From NCBI GenBank assembly GCA_038231215.1, contig JBBRLS010000017.1:1-64000 (forward strand): a stretch of 64,000 nucleotides of DNA, given 5' to 3'. The notes under the pieces are model-generated. The model saw nothing but the letters and a program-made list of their open reading frames with translations. It was not told the origin of the DNA and did not search any database. Source of the DNA: Schlegelella_A sp038231215 (GTDB lineage: Bacteria > Pseudomonadota > Gammaproteobacteria > Burkholderiales > Burkholderiaceae_C). Below, in pieces: positions 8,147 through 16,050 of the stretch. Each line of letters begins with the position of its first letter. The first letter of the stretch is position 1. A program made the translations under genes and the position numbers.

Positions 8147-9268
8147 TCAGTGCCCGCCCCACACCTCGTCGGCCACCTCGATGACCAGGCGCAGCTTGGC
8201 GCGCTGTGCCTCGACGGCGATGGCGTTGCCGTGCACCGTGCTCGAGAAGCCGCATTGCGGCGAGAGGCAGAGCTGTTCCAGCGGCACGTACTTTGCCGCT
8301 TCGTCGATGCGCCGCTTCAGGTCGTCCTTCGATTCGAGCGTGCCGAGCTTTGTCGTGACGAGGCCGAGCACGACCGTCTTGCCCTTGGGCAGAAAGCGCA
8401 GCGGCTTGAAGTCGCCCGAGCGCGCGTCGTCGTATTCGAGAAAGTATCCGTCGACGCCCATCTCCGAGAGCAGCGCTTCGGCGACCGGCTCGTAGCCGCC
8501 CTGCGCCGCCCAGGTGCTCTTGAAGTTGCCGCGGCACAGGTGCACGGCGAGCGTCATGCCCTCCGGCTTTTGCGCGACGACGCGGTTGATGAAGCTCGCG
8601 TAGCGGTGCGGCAGCTCGTCGGGATCGTCGCCTCGCGAGCGCGCTGCTTCGCGCATCTTGTCGTCGCACAGGTAGGCGAGGTTGGTGTCGTCCATCTGCA
8701 CGTAGGTGCAGCCGGCGGCGGCGAGCGAGCGCAGTTCCTCGCCGTAGGCGTTGGCCACGTCCTGGTAGAAGAAGGGCTCGAGCTCGGGATAGTGCTCGCG
8801 GCTGATGCCGGCGCGGCCGCCACGAAAGTGCAGCATGGTCGGCGAAGGGATCGTCACCTTCGGCGTGTGGCCGGCGCTGACTCTGCATTTCAGATATTCG
8901 AAGTCGGCCTTCTGGATGTCCTTGGCGTGAACCACCTTGCCGGTGACGTTCATCACCGGCGGTGCCAGCTCCTCGGAGCCGTCGGCACGCTTGACGAGCA
9001 TCGGCGGCTGCGTCTTCACGCCGCCGAGTTGCTCGAGGAAGTCGATGTGAAAGTAGGTGCGGCGGAACTCGCCGTCGGTGATGCTTTGCAAACCGACGTC
9101 CTCCTGGAAGCGGACGATCTCGGCGATCGCGTCGTCTTCCACGTCGCGGAGTTGCTCGGGCGAGATCTCGCCTTTCGCTTTGCGCTCGCGCGCCTCGAGC
9201 AGGCGCTGCGGGCGCAGGAAGCTGCCGACGTGATCGGCGCGAAACGGGGGTTGTTGGCGCGTGCTCAT
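8147..9268 (-). CDS. Cobalamin-independent methionine synthase II family protein
   Basis: A 373-residue protein, about half the length of full MetE and equivalent to its C-terminal catalytic barrel. It opens with PPFRADHVGSFLRPQRLLEA and contains the candidate zinc ligands HLC (in LAVHLCRGNF) and the Cys of LCLSPQCGFSS near the C-terminus. Short MetE homologues transfer methyl or alkyl groups to thiols; some act in methionine synthesis, others in CoM or glutathione-dependent alkyl transfer. The start ATG at 9268 is used rather than an upstream in-frame codon because homologues begin near this point. It stands alone, so the methyl donor is unknown. Confidence 0.8.
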   Translation of the reverse strand: MSTRQQPPFRADHVGSFLRPQRLLEARERKAKGEISPEQLRDVEDDAIAEIVRFQEDVGLQSITDGEFRRTYFHIDFLEQLGGVKTQPPMLVKRADGSEELAPPVMNVTGKVVHAKDIQKADFEYLKCRVSAGHTPKVTIPSPTMLHFRGGRAGISREHYPELEPFFYQDVANAYGEELRSLAAAGCTYVQMDDTNLAYLCDDKMREAARSRGDDPDELPHRYASFINRVVAQKPEGMTLAVHLCRGNFKSTWAAQGGYEPVAEALLSEMGVDGYFLEYDDARSGDFKPLRFLPKGKTVVLGLVTTKLGTLESKDDLKRRIDEAAKYVPLEQLCLSPQCGFSSTVHGNAIAVEAQRAKLRLVIEVADEVWGGH

Positions 9269-9437
9269 GGATTCAGATCGTAAGGCGAGCTGGATGAGGC
9301 GCAACTCGGTTTTTCGCGTTGCCGGATGCGTGGATTCGCGCCATCACCTCCGAGCGCTTGCCGGTGCTCCAGATGTCAGCCATTCGTGCTCTTCGCTGCC
9401 CTCGTCAGACCCCGGGGCGTGTGATCTAATCCTGTGA

Positions 9438-10751
9438 ATGCATCCAGCTAATCCTCCTGCGGTCGTCGATCTCTTCGCTGGCGCAGGCGGAATCTCGGAA
9501 GGCTTTCGGCAAGAGGGGTTCCACCCCGTAGCTGCTACCGACATCGATCCCGACGCGTGCGCCACATATGCGCTCAACTTTCCGGCCGCCAAGGTGGTAC
9601 ATGGCGATCTCCGGTCCAAGGCTGTCGTGAGGGAGTTGCTGGAGGCAAGCCGCGGCGCTGACATCATTGTGGGCGGCCCGCCGTGCCAAGCCTTCTCTCA
9701 AGTCCGCAATCACGTTCGCCTGATCGAGGACCCCCGAAACTCTCTCTACCGTGAGTTCGTCGACATCGTCTCCAAGGTTCTGCCGTCAGCCTTTCTCATG
9801 GAGAACGTGACGGGCATCGATCAGATGGGTTATCGGGAGCAAATTGTTGGTGACCTAGAAATGGGCGGCGAATACGTCGTTGCGCCGCAGGTGATAGACG
9901 CAGCCGACGTAGGCGCGCCGCAAACCCGCAAGCGGCTGATCTTTATTGGGGTGCGGCGGTCGCTGAGGCTAGGAGCGCCGATCGTGCCGCAGTCCGGCGC
10001 GACTGGCGCCATATCGCTTGAGCGGACGATGCGGCGAGGCAAGTACAGATACGAGCTGATTGCCGACGACGACTTGTTCTCCCCTCATCTGCTAAGGCGG
10101 CTTCAGGATTCCGAAGACGTAGGAGCGGTCACCGCGGAGCAGGCCATCAGCGACCTTTGTGCACTGCGCGCCGGCAACAGGAGCGATGTTCTCTCCTACG
10201 AATCCATGCTTCCCGCGCAGTCGGCCTACCAGCGGTACATGCGCGATGGCGCGGCCGACGAGGTCGCCAACGTGCAGGTTCCTAGGCTGCTGGAGGACAC
10301 CCGGCGCCGCCTGCAGGCGATTCCGCCCGGAGGCAACTACCGCGATCTGACCGAAGAACTTATGCAGCGGAACTTGAGTGGTCAGAAGTGGGGCCCAGAG
10401 AACGGATCGGGCTTGCTGTCTCGGCGGCATTTCTACGCGTACCGGAGGTTGCACCCGGACATCTGGTCCTGGACGCTGAACACCAAGGCCGACTCGGTCT
10501 ACCACTATCGAGACATTCGTGGGTTGTCCGTGCGCGAGTTTGCGCGCCTGCACTCATTCCCGGACCGCTTCGTCTTTACGACCGACTCGCGCCCCGGTCC
10601 GCTGCTCGGACGTCACGATGGCGGGCCCGCTCACTCGCGCTATCGTCAGGTGGGCAATGCGGTGCCGCCGCTGCTCGCGCGGGCCTGCGCCTCGACGATC
10701 ATGAACGCTGTGTTCCGCGCTGCACCCCAGTGCGTTCGGCAGGCGGCGTAA
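9438..10751 (+). CDS. DNA (cytosine-5) methyltransferase
   Basis: A 437-residue type II modification enzyme with all main C5-MTase motifs: I DLFAGAGGISEGF (residues 11-23), IV GGPPCQAFSQ with catalytic Cys83, VI MENVTG (121-126), VIII QTRKRLIFIG, and motif X-like YRQVGNAVPPLLARA at the C-terminus. It transfers methyl groups from S-adenosylmethionine to cytosine C5 in a specific duplex sequence. The long region between motifs VIII and X is the target recognition domain; its specificity cannot be read. Codon choice is looser (more A/T third bases) than in the neighbours, suggesting transfer. The next gene, 17 bp on, is the probable partner nuclease. Confidence 0.93.
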   Translation: MHPANPPAVVDLFAGAGGISEGFRQEGFHPVAATDIDPDACATYALNFPAAKVVHGDLRSKAVVRELLEASRGADIIVGGPPCQAFSQVRNHVRLIEDPRNSLYREFVDIVSKVLPSAFLMENVTGIDQMGYREQIVGDLEMGGEYVVAPQVIDAADVGAPQTRKRLIFIGVRRSLRLGAPIVPQSGATGAISLERTMRRGKYRYELIADDDLFSPHLLRRLQDSEDVGAVTAEQAISDLCALRAGNRSDVLSYESMLPAQSAYQRYMRDGAADEVANVQVPRLLEDTRRRLQAIPPGGNYRDLTEELMQRNLSGQKWGPENGSGLLSRRHFYAYRRLHPDIWSWTLNTKADSVYHYRDIRGLSVREFARLHSFPDRFVFTTDSRPGPLLGRHDGGPAHSRYRQVGNAVPPLLARACASTIMNAVFRAAPQCVRQAA

Positions 10752-10768
10752 GCGGGGTATGCCAAGCC

Positions 10769-11869
10769 GTGCAAATAATTGACCCCGTCACAGACGTTGA
10801 TGTTTCCGGCGATGGTGCCGTTCCAGTCGACGTGCCTCTGGTCAAGGCTGCGTTCGGGGCGGTCAATCGCAACAGGCTGATCCAGGAGTTCTTGTCGGCC
10901 TCTGCCGACGAGCCCTGGAAGGCGGTCTACAAGCTGATCCTTTGGATCGACAAGACCACCGGCCTCGCTCACTGCTATGAGAGCGACAAGACGCAGCCCG
11001 GCAAGAACTGGCACGTTCGGTCGCTGCGGTTTCATGAGTGGTTGGCAACGGAATGTGGAGCAAGCCCGGCCACGGTCGGAGCGTGCATAGATTGGCTGTT
11101 CCGTCATGTCGCCGACGACTATGCCCGGTACATGGTGAGCCAGTACCAGCGACTGCTGACGAGAGCCGCGGCCCAGCGCGCTCCCTTCGCGGATAGCGGA
11201 TTTCCAGAGCCGGGCGACGACCCGGGAATCGTTGCGATCATCCGCGACGTCCTTGGTACGCACCTAACATCGGAGCCGAGCCAGGAACAGTGGCGACAAC
11301 TGACCACGCGGGTCAGGGATCTCGTCTCGTTGGAGAACAAACGCAAGAACATCGTTGGCGAAGGATTCGAGGACGTGCTCGCTGCGGTCATTCGGCGTTC
11401 CGACCCGAAGGATGCCCTGGTGGCGCACGCGCGCCGTCCTCTTCACGAGGTCGAGGGCTTCGCTAACCGGCGAGTGGGCGACAAGCCCACTAAGGTTGAC
11501 CTTGTCATAGTGCGGGCTGCGGATAGGCGCCGAATTCTCGTGACGGCTAAATGGAGCACGCGCGCAGATCGCGAGGAGCAATTCAAGGCCGACTTCCAGA
11601 AGTACCTCGGCGCCGAGTCCACGAATCAGACCTTTGACTACGTGCTGGTCACCAACGAGTTCGACCCGGCTCGATTGAAACGAGCATGTGACCTGAACTC
11701 GGGCAATAGCCGCATGTTTGCGAGCGTGGTCCACATCCGACCGGAGGCTGTGCGAGCCGTCTACGGGATGCAGCCAGAACTGACGATGCGGCAAGTAGTC
11801 GAGTACATGGATGCCGGGCGCATCGTCGGCCTCGATGTCTGGATTGAGAGTTTGCTACTCCAGGGATGA
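10769..11869 (+). CDS. Putative type II restriction endonuclease partner of the C5-MTase
   Basis: A 366-residue protein beginning at GTG 10769, preceded by AGCGGGG. Further in-frame upstream sequence overlaps the methyltransferase and is unlikely to be coding. The C-terminal half has a PD-(D/E)XK-like arrangement: GEGFEDVL near residues 197-204, then KVDLVIV with Asp244, a hairpin, and TAKWSTRADREEQF with Lys261. The AKWS...R pattern resembles nucleases of CCGG-type restriction enzymes such as BsaWI relatives, but I cannot assign a family with certainty. Position directly after a lone C5-MTase, same strand and similar atypical codon use support an R-M pair. Confidence 0.65.
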   Translation: MQIIDPVTDVDVSGDGAVPVDVPLVKAAFGAVNRNRLIQEFLSASADEPWKAVYKLILWIDKTTGLAHCYESDKTQPGKNWHVRSLRFHEWLATECGASPATVGACIDWLFRHVADDYARYMVSQYQRLLTRAAAQRAPFADSGFPEPGDDPGIVAIIRDVLGTHLTSEPSQEQWRQLTTRVRDLVSLENKRKNIVGEGFEDVLAAVIRRSDPKDALVAHARRPLHEVEGFANRRVGDKPTKVDLVIVRAADRRRILVTAKWSTRADREEQFKADFQKYLGAESTNQTFDYVLVTNEFDPARLKRACDLNSGNSRMFASVVHIRPEAVRAVYGMQPELTMRQVVEYMDAGRIVGLDVWIESLLLQG

Positions 11870-11870
11870 G

Positions 11871-11890
11871 CGGCGGCAAAGGAGCCGCCG
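11871..11890 (+). terminator. Hairpin after the restriction gene
   Basis: A perfect 7-bp stem (CGGCGGC/GCCGCCG) with a 6-nt loop begins 2 bp after the stop codon. No T-tract follows, so intrinsic termination is uncertain. Confidence 0.4.
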
Positions 11891-11998
11891 GGAGGGCGGC
11901 TGGTAAACAAGCCTGATGCCGACTGTTTGGCACTACACACCTTGGCCACTGTCTGGTGGGCGAGCCAATAGAGTGGCTGCTACTAACATCCTCGCTCT

Positions 11999-13192
11999 AT
12001 GAGTTCACGTCCCCGAATCCCCGGCCTGCGCCTGCTTCATTCGCCTGGTCCCACCCGCGTGCCCGACGAGGTGGTCAACGCGATGGCCCGGCAGCCGACC
12101 GACCTTTCCGATGCGCGGCTGCCGCCCCTGATCGCCGCCTGCGAGTCGGGCATGAAGGCCTTGCTGAAGACGGCGCAGGCCGACGTCTTCTTCTATGCCG
12201 CCAATGGCCACGGCGGCTGGGAGGCGGTCATTGCCAATCTGGTCGCGCCAGGCGCGGCTATCCTCGTGCCGGGCACCGGGCACTTCTCGGACAACTGGGC
12301 CGAGCAGGTCGAGGCCTTCGGCGGCGAGGCGCTGCGCACGCCTTATCGCGAAGGCTTCGCCATCGACCCGGAGGCGGTCGAGGCGGCGCTCCGCGACGAC
12401 ACGGCGCACCGCATCGGCGCTGTCTTCGTGGTGCACACCGACACCGCCAGCGGCACGACCTGCGACCTGGCCGCACTGCGCCGCGCCATCGACGCGGCGG
12501 GCCATCCGGCGCTCTTCGTCGTCGATGTCGTGGCCTCGCTCGGCGCGGCGCCTTTCGCCATGGACGAGCTCGGCGTCAACGTGGCGATGGGTGCGTCGCA
12601 GAAGGGCCTGATGGTTCATCCGGGCATGGCCTTCGTCGCCGCCGACGAGAAGGCGATGGCGGCGGCGCGACGCAACCCGGCGCACCGCTACTACTGGGAC
12701 TGGGAGCGCCGCAAGAGCGAGCACTCGTACCGCAAGTTCTGCGGCACGCCGCCGCTCTCCCACCTGGCCGGACTCGAGGCGGCGCTCGGGCTGATCGCCG
12801 ACGAAGGGCTCGAGCAGGTGCATGCGCGCCATGCGCGATTGGCGAGCGCCGTGCATGCGGCGGTGAGCTGCTGGGCCGAAGGCGGCGCGCTCCGCCTCTT
12901 CACGAAGGACGCCGCGGCGCGCTCGGTCTCGGTGACGGCGATCGAGGTCTCGCCCGGCATCGACCCGGAAGAGCTGCGCACGGTGGCGCGCGAGCGCTTT
13001 CAGGTAGCGATCGCTGGCGGCCTGGGACCGCTCGGCGGCCGCGTCTTTCGCATCGGCCACCTCGGCGACCTGAACGAGGCCATGATCCTCGGCTGCCTTT
13101 CCGGCGTCGAGGCGGCGATGCAGGTGCAGCGCATCGCCTACCGTCACGGTGGCGTCGATGCGGCGATCGCGTCGCTCGTGACTTCCTATTGA
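11999..13192 (+). CDS. PLP-dependent class V aminotransferase (serine/alanine-glyoxylate type)
   Basis: A 397-residue class V aminotransferase. It opens with LLHSPGPTRVPDEV, carries the Asp of FVVDVVASLGA that contacts the PLP pyridine nitrogen, and has the Schiff-base Lys in GASQKGLM. The family converts serine or alanine plus glyoxylate to hydroxypyruvate or pyruvate plus glycine; some members act on other small amino donors. The length and N-terminus match serine-glyoxylate transaminases. It stands alone between the R-M cassette and a convergent PEP-CTERM gene, so its pathway is not indicated by neighbours. Confidence 0.85.
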   Translation: MSSRPRIPGLRLLHSPGPTRVPDEVVNAMARQPTDLSDARLPPLIAACESGMKALLKTAQADVFFYAANGHGGWEAVIANLVAPGAAILVPGTGHFSDNWAEQVEAFGGEALRTPYREGFAIDPEAVEAALRDDTAHRIGAVFVVHTDTASGTTCDLAALRRAIDAAGHPALFVVDVVASLGAAPFAMDELGVNVAMGASQKGLMVHPGMAFVAADEKAMAAARRNPAHRYYWDWERRKSEHSYRKFCGTPPLSHLAGLEAALGLIADEGLEQVHARHARLASAVHAAVSCWAEGGALRLFTKDAAARSVSVTAIEVSPGIDPEELRTVARERFQVAIAGGLGPLGGRVFRIGHLGDLNEAMILGCLSGVEAAMQVQRIAYRHGGVDAAIASLVTSY

Positions 13193-13208
13193 CCAGCCAT
13201 GAGTGCAA

Positions 13209-13230
13209 CGCCGACGCCAGCGCGTCGGCG
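13209..13230. terminator. Bidirectional hairpin between convergent genes
   Basis: A perfect 9-bp stem (CGCCGACGC/GCGTCGGCG) with a CAGC loop lies in the 42-bp gap between the convergent aminotransferase and PEP-CTERM genes. There is no strong T-tract on either side. Confidence 0.5.
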
Positions 13231-13234
13231 AAAG

Positions 13235-14194
13235 CTACACCGCTTGCTTCGAAAGCCTGCGCCTTTTCATCGCACCGAGGGCGCCCAGTCCAAGCGCGAA
13301 GAGGGCCCAGGTCTCGGGCTCAGGTACGTTAGGTATGGTGTCGGCCTGCACAGCGAGGTCGGTTCCGATAGCGGTGCCTCCGGTCCCGCCAACGTATCCG
13401 AGGAACGCTCCCGTGTTGCGATCGACCCGTGCCACACCGCCGCTGTCGCTGGACGCATAGAGATCGCCGGTCAGCCGATTGAAGGCCAGCCCATCGGCCA
13501 GACCATTCCAGGACGAGAACGCGTCCACATAGGTGTACGTATGGTTGTTTCCGGTCAGGACCGATGCGCCCGACAAACGCCACGGAATGAACGCCCCGTT
13601 GCTGTCATAGCCGGTACCGATCAAGTCCCCGGAGATGGGGTCGAACGCCAAGTCCGTGTAGAACGAATTTCTCCCGCTGGGACCGGCGTTGCCGGCAAAG
13701 GTACCAACGTAGTCGGTGACGCCCGTACCGGGATGAAAGCGGAACAGGCCGTTGCGCGCGAACGCGGCATGGTCGTTGTCGTAGGCGGTGAAGTAGACGT
13801 TTCCGTCCGGTCCGGCGGTCAGGCCGTCGAGGTTGCCGCCCAGGCCGGTGGAGCCCAGGCTCGTCACGTTGGTAATGACACCCGCGGTGACTTGGATGTT
13901 CGTGGAATCGAGCTTGAAGAGGTTGATGTCGTTCTGGTACCGGCGCAGGAAGTACAGCGTCTTGTCCGGGGTCTCCGCGACTGTCGACCAGCCACCGGCG
14001 GTGTCCCCCAGCACCGGATCCCTGATGCTGCCGACGAAGGTATTGGTTCCTCCGGCGATGTCGAGAGTCCAAAGTCTGCCGTCACCCGCATCCGACATCG
14101 CCCAAATGTCGATCGGAGCAGCATGGGCGGCGGCGCTCAGGAGGCCTGCGGCCACCACGGAAACAAGACCGATCTTCGTGGGAATGTTTTGCAT
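13235..14194 (-). CDS. PEP-CTERM sorted exported protein, beta-propeller-like
   Basis: A 319-residue secreted protein. It has a Sec signal peptide (ending AAAHAA, about residue 26), then repeated blades such as DGLTAGPDGNVYFTAYD and LAFNRLTGDLYASSD that suggest a propeller. The classic tail is VPEPETWALFALGLGALGAM followed by KRRR. The tail directs export and processing by an exosortase at the cell surface in EPS-producing Gram-negatives. No exosortase gene is in the window. ATG 14194 is chosen because GAGGA lies just upstream and it begins the signal peptide. The ligand or enzymatic role is unknown. Confidence 0.88.
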   Translation of the reverse strand: MQNIPTKIGLVSVVAAGLLSAAAHAAPIDIWAMSDAGDGRLWTLDIAGGTNTFVGSIRDPVLGDTAGGWSTVAETPDKTLYFLRRYQNDINLFKLDSTNIQVTAGVITNVTSLGSTGLGGNLDGLTAGPDGNVYFTAYDNDHAAFARNGLFRFHPGTGVTDYVGTFAGNAGPSGRNSFYTDLAFDPISGDLIGTGYDSNGAFIPWRLSGASVLTGNNHTYTYVDAFSSWNGLADGLAFNRLTGDLYASSDSGGVARVDRNTGAFLGYVGGTGGTAIGTDLAVQADTIPNVPEPETWALFALGLGALGAMKRRRLSKQAV

Positions 14195-14265
14195 GGCGAA
14201 TCCTCTGGAAAGACGGAAGAGACAAGGGAGGTTCGGCCACATTAGCTCTCCGGCGCGAAACTTCA

Positions 14266-14283
14266 ACCCCTTGTTCAAGGGGT
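14266..14283 (-). terminator. Hairpin downstream of the amino-acid ABC permease gene
   Basis: An 8-bp inverted repeat (ACCCCTTG/CAAGGGGT, 2-nt centre) lies 100 bp downstream of the permease stop on the minus strand and is followed by a weak T-rich stretch (TTGAAGTTT). It may end the transporter transcript ahead of the PEP-CTERM gene. Confidence 0.45.
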
Positions 14284-14382
14284 GGGGCCACCAAGGGAAG
14301 ACTCACGGAGGACCGCTTCACCTGGGAGCGAGGACTGCGTGGAGCGACGGCTGCTGCCGGCTTTTGCGCGCGAGTGACCTAC

Positions 14383-15144
14383 CTAGCGCCCGCGCACATG
14401 CGCCGGCGCCTCGAGCCGCCGCGCCAATGCCGACAAGGTCAGCGTGATGACGAGATAGATCGCCGAGATGAAGAGGTACGGCTCCCAGTAACGCGAGTAG
14501 GCGCCGGCCACTGTGCGCGCCGCCAGCGCCAGCTCGGCCAGGCCGATCGCCGAGACCAGCGAAGAGTCCTTGACCAGCGTCACGCCCTCGTTGACGAGCG
14601 CCGGAACCATGCGCCGCAGCGCCTGCGGCAGCACGATGTAGCGCATCGCCTGTGCGTACGTGAGGCCGATGCTGTAGGCCGCCTGCGTCTGCCCGCCGTG
14701 GATGCTGCGGATGCCGGCGCGCAGGATCTCGGAGACGTAGGCGCCGGCGTTGAGCGTCAGCGCCAGCGCGCCCGAGAAAAATGCGCCGTGGTTCTGCCGG
14801 AACTCGCGCGCCGCTTCGCCGCTGAGCAAGAGCCCGCCCTCGGGCTGTACCAGCACCGGCATCAGCGCGAAGTGCACGAGCAGGATCTGCACGAAGAGCG
14901 GCGTGCCGCGAAAAAAGCCCACGTAGGCGCTTGTTGCGCCGCGCAGCAGCGACCATGCCGCTGCGGAGAAGGCGTTTGCCGGCCGCGGGCTTTCAGTCGT
15001 GCTGGCGATCAGGCCGAGCAGGATGCCGAGGGCCAGCCCGCCGGACAGCGACACGACGGCGAGCTGCAGCGTCATCGCCAGCCCCTGCACGAACAGCGGC
15101 GCGTAACCGACCAGGATGTCCCATCGCAGATCGAAGAGACCCAC
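14383..15144 (-). CDS. Polar amino-acid ABC transporter permease (HisM/GlnP family)
   Basis: A 253-residue inner-membrane permease with about five hydrophobic segments, an N-terminal GYAPLFVQGLAMTLQLAVVS and the family EAA-type loop (YVLPQALRRMVPALVNEGVTLVKDSS region). An insertion of ~30 residues lies around residues 100-125. It is 12 bp downstream of the matching binding-protein gene. Together they import a polar or basic amino acid. No ATPase gene is adjacent, so the pair must use an ATPase encoded elsewhere. Confidence 0.87.
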   Translation of the reverse strand: MGLFDLRWDILVGYAPLFVQGLAMTLQLAVVSLSGGLALGILLGLIASTTESPRPANAFSAAAWSLLRGATSAYVGFFRGTPLFVQILLVHFALMPVLVQPEGGLLLSGEAAREFRQNHGAFFSGALALTLNAGAYVSEILRAGIRSIHGGQTQAAYSIGLTYAQAMRYIVLPQALRRMVPALVNEGVTLVKDSSLVSAIGLAELALAARTVAGAYSRYWEPYLFISAIYLVITLTLSALARRLEAPAHVRGR

Positions 15145-15156
15145 GAGCGGCGGCGG

Positions 15157-15996
15157 CTACTTCGATGCCGACGCGGCCGGAGCCGGCTCGGGCGCGCCGA
15201 GGTAGCTCGCGTAGATGCGGTCGTAGCTGCCGTCGGCCTTGATCGCGGCCAGGCCCTTGTTCAGCTTGGCGAGCAGCGCGGCGTTGCCCTTCTTCACGGC
15301 GATGCCGTAGTGCTCGGGCGCGAAGGCGGCGTCGTTGACGGTCTTGAACTTGTTGCTGGCGTTGTTCTTCACGTAGTTGACGACGACGCCGTTGTCGGCC
15401 ACCACGGCGTCGATGCCGCCGGTCTCGAGCTCCTTGAGCGCCAGCGGCGTCGACTCGAAGCGCTTGATGTCCGGGCTGTTCTTGCCCTGCAGCTTCGAGA
15501 TCGTCTCGTCGCCGGTGGTGCCGGTCTGCACGCCGACCTTGCGCCCTTTCAGGTCCTCGAAGCGCGCGATCGCCGAGTCGGTCTTGACGGCGATGAGCTG
15601 GTGCGCGTCGAAGTACGGGTCGGTGAAGTCCATCGACTGCTTGCGCTCCTCGGTGATCGTGATCGAGGAGACGAGGAGGTCGCGATCGCCCTGCTTGAGC
15701 GCATTGAAGATGCCTTCCCACGGCGTGTTGGCAAAGGTCACGGCGATGCCCGCCTTGGCGGCGACGGCGCGCACGACGTCGATGTCGAAGCCGACGATCT
15801 CGCCCTTCTCGTTCTGCGACTCGAAGGGCGCGTACGCGGCGTCGGTGCCGACGACGTAGACCTTTTCCGGCGCGCTCGCCGACGCTTCCGATGACGAGGC
15901 TTGGCCGCTGTCCTGCTTGCCGCAGGCGGCGAGCGCCAGAGGCAGGACGGCGCAAAGTGCGAAGCGGCGAACGAACGGGTAGACGATGGCGCTCAT
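15157..15996 (-). CDS. Amino-acid ABC transporter substrate-binding lipoprotein
   Basis: A 279-residue family 3 solute-binding protein. It has a lipoprotein signal with lipobox LAAC, then the typical VYVVGTDAAYAPFESQNEKG ligand-binding opening and the family signature GFDIDVVRAVAAKAG. It would be anchored at the periplasmic face and deliver a polar amino acid to the permease encoded 12 bp downstream. The ATG at 15996 begins the signal peptide, with AGGGGG just upstream. It diverges from the DUF885 gene across a 54-bp gap. Confidence 0.88.
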   Translation of the reverse strand: MSAIVYPFVRRFALCAVLPLALAACGKQDSGQASSSEASASAPEKVYVVGTDAAYAPFESQNEKGEIVGFDIDVVRAVAAKAGIAVTFANTPWEGIFNALKQGDRDLLVSSITITEERKQSMDFTDPYFDAHQLIAVKTDSAIARFEDLKGRKVGVQTGTTGDETISKLQGKNSPDIKRFESTPLALKELETGGIDAVVADNGVVVNYVKNNASNKFKTVNDAAFAPEHYGIAVKKGNAALLAKLNKGLAAIKADGSYDRIYASYLGAPEPAPAASASK

Positions 15997-16050
15997 GGGA
16001 CCCCCTAGGGATTCGATCGTACGATGCCGGCGGTCCCCCAGGAATTTTCG

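Noticed and set aside
10388..10768. N-terminal extension of the restriction gene into the methyltransferase gene
   Set aside because: The extension overlaps conserved MTase motifs and looks non-coding. GTG 10769 after the MTase stop has a ribosome-binding site.
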